8,731 nt of DNA from Planctomycetota bacterium (GTDB lineage Bacteria > Planctomycetota > B143-G9), in NCBI GenBank assembly GCA_003644275.1, contig QNBY01000035.1, forward strand, positions 1-8,731. Direction: 5' to 3'. The notes under the pieces were generated by a model. It was given only the letters and a program-made list of their open reading frames with translations. It ran no database searches and had not been told where the DNA came from. A program made the position numbers and the translations under genes. Numbering within the stretch: the stretch's first letter is position 1; the number at the start of each line of letters is the position of its first letter. Below, in pieces: positions 6,183 through 8,731 of this stretch.

Positions 6183-7073
6183 ATGAAAAATCCGGCGGCG
6201 GCCTTTCTGCTCGCCCTCTGCTGCCTCTTGTTTTGGGCGGGCTCTCCCGGAGCCGAAGAAGCCCCCAACCGGGAGCAGGAAATCCAGAGCAGGATATTCG
6301 ACGTGAGCGCCCTCGTAGGGCCTCACACCTTGAGGATTCCCGTGCTCGGGTGGAACGTGCCCGACGACGAGCGCTACACCTACATCGCCGACGAGCTGCC
6401 CGATATGGACGACCTGATACAGTACATCTACAACGAGACCGGCCCCGGCAACTGGGTGGAGGACCGTTTCCTGGCGCCCGCGGGCGACGGCAAGCTCGCC
6501 GCGCGCAACACGCCGGAGGTGCTCTACCGCGTGGAAGCGGCCCTCGTCGCGCTCATGCCCCGGCGCGAGCGCTACGCCGTGACGATAGCGCTGTTCGAGC
6601 TCAAGGAGGACGCGAAGGAACTCGCCGACGACGAGTTCACCGAGATCTCGACCGCCGCGATGGAGGCCGCAGGCGCCTCGACGGCCTTCTTCTCCACCGT
6701 CACCCTGCGCCCGGACCGCTCGGCGCTCGTGGCGGACCTTCAGAGCGTCCGCTACGTCTCGGACTACACCGCCCGCGTCGCCACCCTCGCCGCCGCCTAC
6801 GAGACGATAACCGACGTGCTGTACTGCGGAACCGAGTTCGTCCTCAAACTCAAGGAGACGCCGACGGGGGCCAAGGTCGCCCTCCAGATGGAACGCTGGA
6901 CGCTCGAGGGGATGGACGAGTTCGAGACTCCCGGCGGCGCGGTGCAGCAGCCGAGGGTGAGCACCTGCATCATTGAGGAAAGCTTCGAAGTGAAAGGCGA
7001 CGCCCCTCCGCCCGTCTCCTTCAAGTGGAGCTCCGGAGACAAACTCTTCCTCTTGCTCGTCCAGGTGAGGTGA
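6183..7073 (+). CDS. secreted secretin-like protein (short, atypical)
   Basis: 296 residues with a signal peptide (hydrophobic core 5-19, cleavage likely near 23-24). The mature N-terminal part has the pattern IQSRIFDVSALV (34-45), DMDDLIQYIYNETGPGNWVE (74-93), then GKLAARNTPEVLYRVEAAL (103-121). This resembles the segment preceding the secretin domain in GspD-like proteins of planctomycetes and lentisphaerae (Y/FDV-x-DL ... tP..W ... L.v..Tpe...i..lL). The second half (130-296) keeps a secretin-like beta order, including VTIALFEL (133-140), VRYVSDYTARV (189-199) and a C-terminal PRVSTCIIEESFEV (257-270), but is far shorter than a pore-forming secretin and shows no clear outer-membrane lip. 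The mature protein has exactly two cysteines (215, 262), a plausible disulfide. It probably acts in the periplasm or at the outer membrane; pore formation is unproven. First gene of a rightward pair. Confidence 0.62.
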   Translation: MKNPAAAFLLALCCLLFWAGSPGAEEAPNREQEIQSRIFDVSALVGPHTLRIPVLGWNVPDDERYTYIADELPDMDDLIQYIYNETGPGNWVEDRFLAPAGDGKLAARNTPEVLYRVEAALVALMPRRERYAVTIALFELKEDAKELADDEFTEISTAAMEAAGASTAFFSTVTLRPDRSALVADLQSVRYVSDYTARVATLAAAYETITDVLYCGTEFVLKLKETPTGAKVALQMERWTLEGMDEFETPGGAVQQPRVSTCIIEESFEVKGDAPPPVSFKWSSGDKLFLLLVQVR

Positions 7074-7080
7074 ACCGCCC

Positions 7081-8298
7081 ATGAACCGCCTCGTCGTCGC
7101 CCTTTCCGCGCTCGTCGTCCTGCTCGCGGCCGCTTTCCTCGCCGTGAGGATCATGAAGGTGGAGTCCTTCTACAGGGAGGTGGCGGCCCGGGCCGTGGCG
7201 CACCTCGAGGCGGGCGAGATAGACCGCTGCGAGGCGCTCGCCGACTATCTCGCCGCCGCGGGACGGAAGCGCGAGGAAGCGGAGGTGAGGAAAAGGCTCG
7301 ACGAGGTGAAGGAGAAGCTCGCCCGGGTGGAAGAGGACTTCGTCCCCCTTCTGGACGACGGGAACTTCGAGGCCGCGCTGGCCAAGGCCGACGAGAGCGG
7401 CCTCTCCCGCCCCCTCAAGGAATACCTCCGCGCCAAGGTGTACGATAGATGGGGCTGGATCGTCGTGAGCGCGAACCTCTCAGGCAGCTACGAAATCTAC
7501 GCCCTCCGCCCGGACGGCTCGCAGTGCTGGCGCTTGACCTTCAACTCATGCGAGGAGATGAACCCGGACGTGAGCCCGGACGGGAACGTCATCGCCTACA
7601 CCCGCCTGAAGGAAGACATAGACCGCACCGTCGCGCTGTTCGACCTGAACACCGGCCGGGAGAAATGGCTTCCCGTGACCGGCAAGACGAACCTCGATCC
7701 GGCCTTCTCCCCCGACGGCGCCAGGATAGCCTACGCGGCCCTGTTCGCCTCCTACGCCTACCTCTACACCTACGACTTCGGGAGCGGCGAGGTGCTGCGC
7801 CTCACCCGCGGGGTGGTGGTGAACCAGCCCGCCTGGTCGCCGGACGGCAAGCACATCATCTTCGAGGGAGTCCCCAAGGGCGTGGAGCGGACGCCCATCC
7901 AGATAATGATGGTGTCCTCCGACGGGAGCGGCGAGCATCCCATCACGGCCTACCGCACCGGCCACAGCCGCGATCCGGCCTTCGCCCCCGACGGCGAGCA
8001 CTTCGCCTTCCGGCGCGACGACGACATATACATAGGCGTGATCGGAGAGGGCGAACCCCAACCCGTGTCCGATCCCGAGCTCACCGAATGCCAGCCCTCG
8101 TTCTCCCCGGACGGCCGCTATCTGGTGTACGTGGCCGTGGTGAACGGGATCGACAGGCTCGTCAGGCACGACCTGCGCACCGGCGAGCGCTTCTTCTTCC
8201 CCCCCATCGGAACGGGCTGTCAGTTCCCCGTTTGGACGCGCCGCCTCACGCTCCCGCCCGGCGCGAAGAAGGTCTCCCTCCCCCGCCCGGAGGAATGA
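7081..8298 (+). CDS. membrane-anchored TolB/PD40-type beta-propeller protein
   Basis: 405 residues. An N-terminal hydrophobic helix (4-23) is a signal anchor or signal peptide; a charged, helical, coiled-coil-prone stalk follows (about 30-120), then a propeller (about 125-400). Five PD40-type motifs are clear: NPDVSPDGNVIAY (from 161), DPAFSPDGARIAY (206), NQPAWSPDGKHIIF (248), DPAFAPDGEHFAF (298) and CQPSFSPDGRYLVY (337). A weaker sixth blade at each end (YEIYALRPDGSQ; CQFPVWTRR at 380) would close a six-bladed ring. TolB-type propellers are usually periplasmic binding platforms; no catalytic domain is attached. The ATG lies 7 nt after the previous stop and its ribosome site (GAGGTG, about 7066-7071) overlaps that gene's end, so the two are probably translationally coupled. 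Binding partner unknown; the secretin-like neighbour and the PQQ propeller across the divergent promoter are the obvious candidates. Confidence 0.85.
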   Translation: MNRLVVALSALVVLLAAAFLAVRIMKVESFYREVAARAVAHLEAGEIDRCEALADYLAAAGRKREEAEVRKRLDEVKEKLARVEEDFVPLLDDGNFEAALAKADESGLSRPLKEYLRAKVYDRWGWIVVSANLSGSYEIYALRPDGSQCWRLTFNSCEEMNPDVSPDGNVIAYTRLKEDIDRTVALFDLNTGREKWLPVTGKTNLDPAFSPDGARIAYAALFASYAYLYTYDFGSGEVLRLTRGVVVNQPAWSPDGKHIIFEGVPKGVERTPIQIMMVSSDGSGEHPITAYRTGHSRDPAFAPDGEHFAFRRDDDIYIGVIGEGEPQPVSDPELTECQPSFSPDGRYLVYVAVVNGIDRLVRHDLRTGERFFFPPIGTGCQFPVWTRRLTLPPGAKKVSLPRPEE

Positions 8299-8311
8299 TC
8301 CCCCTCATTCC
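8292..8311. terminator. hairpin overlapping both convergent stop codons
   Basis: GGAATGA (8292-8298) and TCATTCC (8305-8311) form a perfect 7-bp stem around the loop TCCCCC. The TGA of the rightward propeller gene and that of the leftward gene are each inside a stem arm. There is no T-run on either side, so intrinsic termination would be weak. An overlapping alternative hairpin (ATTCC/GGAAT, 8307-8321) is possible. It may be a small bidirectional end element. Confidence 0.4.
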
Positions 8312-8731
8312 CTGAAGGAATCGAAGAACCGCTTGGCCGCGTCCTCGTCCGCGAGGGCGAGCGACACGGTGCGCCCGTCCCCCCGGCGGAAGGCGCGGCG
8401 CAGGATGTCCCACGGGTCGTCCACCGGCATGAACCCGAACATGCGCAGGGGCAGGAGCGGATCCTTCACCCTGCGGGGCGAGGGATCGAGCGCGTCCGCC
8501 GCGTAGAGCGACCTCCACCAGGGCGGAGGCGTACCCTCGGCCTCGGCGTCGAACGAGCGCAGGAAGAGGGCGAGCGCCCGGCCCGGCAGGTCCTCCGGGG
8601 GCGTCTCTCCCAGCTCGGAGCCCGCCACGAGCCACCACACCGGCGATCCCACCCGGCGCTCCAGCTCCGCGGCGAGGGAGCGGAACTCCCTTATCTCGGC
8701 CTTGCCGGTGAGCAGCTCCACTACGTCGGCG
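8305..8731 (-). CDS. hypothetical protein, C-terminal part (5' end beyond window)
   Basis: I do not recognise this protein. The reading frame stays open to the right edge, giving about 142 codons. A GTG at 8719-8721 could be a start, but no ribosome site is visible before it and the frame continues upstream (Ala-Asp-Val), so the gene most likely begins outside the window. The visible part is probably soluble and mixed alpha/beta, rich in Arg, Trp, Pro and Leu: a helix followed by SPVWWLVAG, a Pro-rich turn, LPGRALALFLRSF, PPPWWRSLYAADAL, a basic PRRVKDPLLPLRMFGFMP stretch and the C-terminal AAKRFFDSFRE. There is no signal peptide, membrane helix or familiar motif in the visible portion. It converges on the propeller gene with only 6 nt between stops, so it is a separate transcript. 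Confidence 0.7.
   Translation of the reverse strand, partial: ADVVELLTGKAEIREFRSLAAELERRVGSPVWWLVAGSELGETPPEDLPGRALALFLRSFDAEAEGTPPPWWRSLYAADALDPSPRRVKDPLLPLRMFGFMPVDDPWDILRRAFRRGDGRTVSLALADEDAAKRFFDSFRE

Noticed and set aside
6183..6254. Lipoprotein signal with Cys13 or Cys14 as the lipid site
   Set aside because: The residue before Cys13 is Leu, not Gly/Ala/Ser, the cysteines are inside the hydrophobic core, and hydrophobic residues continue afterwards, so an ordinary signal peptide fits better.
5910..7154. 414-codon open frame on the - strand
   Set aside because: It is antisense to the secretin-like gene and crosses the divergent promoter region. The translation has no domain and the + strand gene has a signal peptide and strong ribosome site.
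8305..8721. Complete small gene starting at GTG 8721
   Set aside because: No ribosome site precedes this GTG and the same frame stays open to the window edge, so a gene truncated by the edge is more likely.

Overview
The window comes from a GC-rich, probably diderm (Gram-negative-type) bacterium. The diderm reading rests on a cleavable signal peptide, a secretin-like protein and two membrane-anchored beta-propellers predicted to lie outside the cytoplasm. Coding density is high and every complete gene is followed closely by the next. Isoleucine is often encoded by ATA and arginine by AGG despite the high GC. Together with the MglA/MglB/DUF4388 content (common in Myxococcota, Planctomycetota and many uncultured lineages) and the planctomycete/lentisphaera-style secretin-like protein, this suggests an environmental, perhaps uncultured, lineage. 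The phylum cannot be fixed from this sequence.

Layout. Positions 1-5913 hold a leftward operon of five genes with gaps of only 12-39 nt. Read in the direction of transcription these are: a TPR-Roadblock fusion (5913-4819); a short single-domain Roadblock protein (4806-4459); an MglA-type small Ras-like GTPase with an Ala/Pro-rich linker and a C-terminal transmembrane tail (4442-3501); a canonical MglB Roadblock protein (3472-2978); and a very large DUF4388-TPR-transmembrane-PEGA-like-PQQ propeller protein (2938 to beyond position 1). A 269-bp divergent regulatory region follows (5914-6182). It contains a near-consensus sigma70-type promoter for the operon (TTGACA-17 nt-TATAGT) and, facing the other way, a TATAAT box preceded by a perfect 14-bp palindrome centred at about -41.5. 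Rightward from there run a secreted secretin-like protein (6183-7073) and a membrane-anchored TolB/PD40-type propeller (7081-8298), probably translationally coupled. A leftward gene of unknown function, cut by the right window edge, converges on them (8305-8731), with both stop codons inside one small hairpin.

Working model (inference). The GTPase and three Roadblock modules form a cytoplasmic switch that is held at the inner membrane by the GTPase's own tail. The DUF4388/TPR protein could read that switch in the cytosol and carry the signal, or be positioned by it, across the membrane to a propeller on the outer face. The divergent genes add a second envelope propeller and a secretin-like protein. 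The result looks like a trans-envelope MglA/Roadblock module rather than a standard soluble mglBA polarity pair. No RNA genes, CRISPR arrays, insertion sequences or phage genes were seen.
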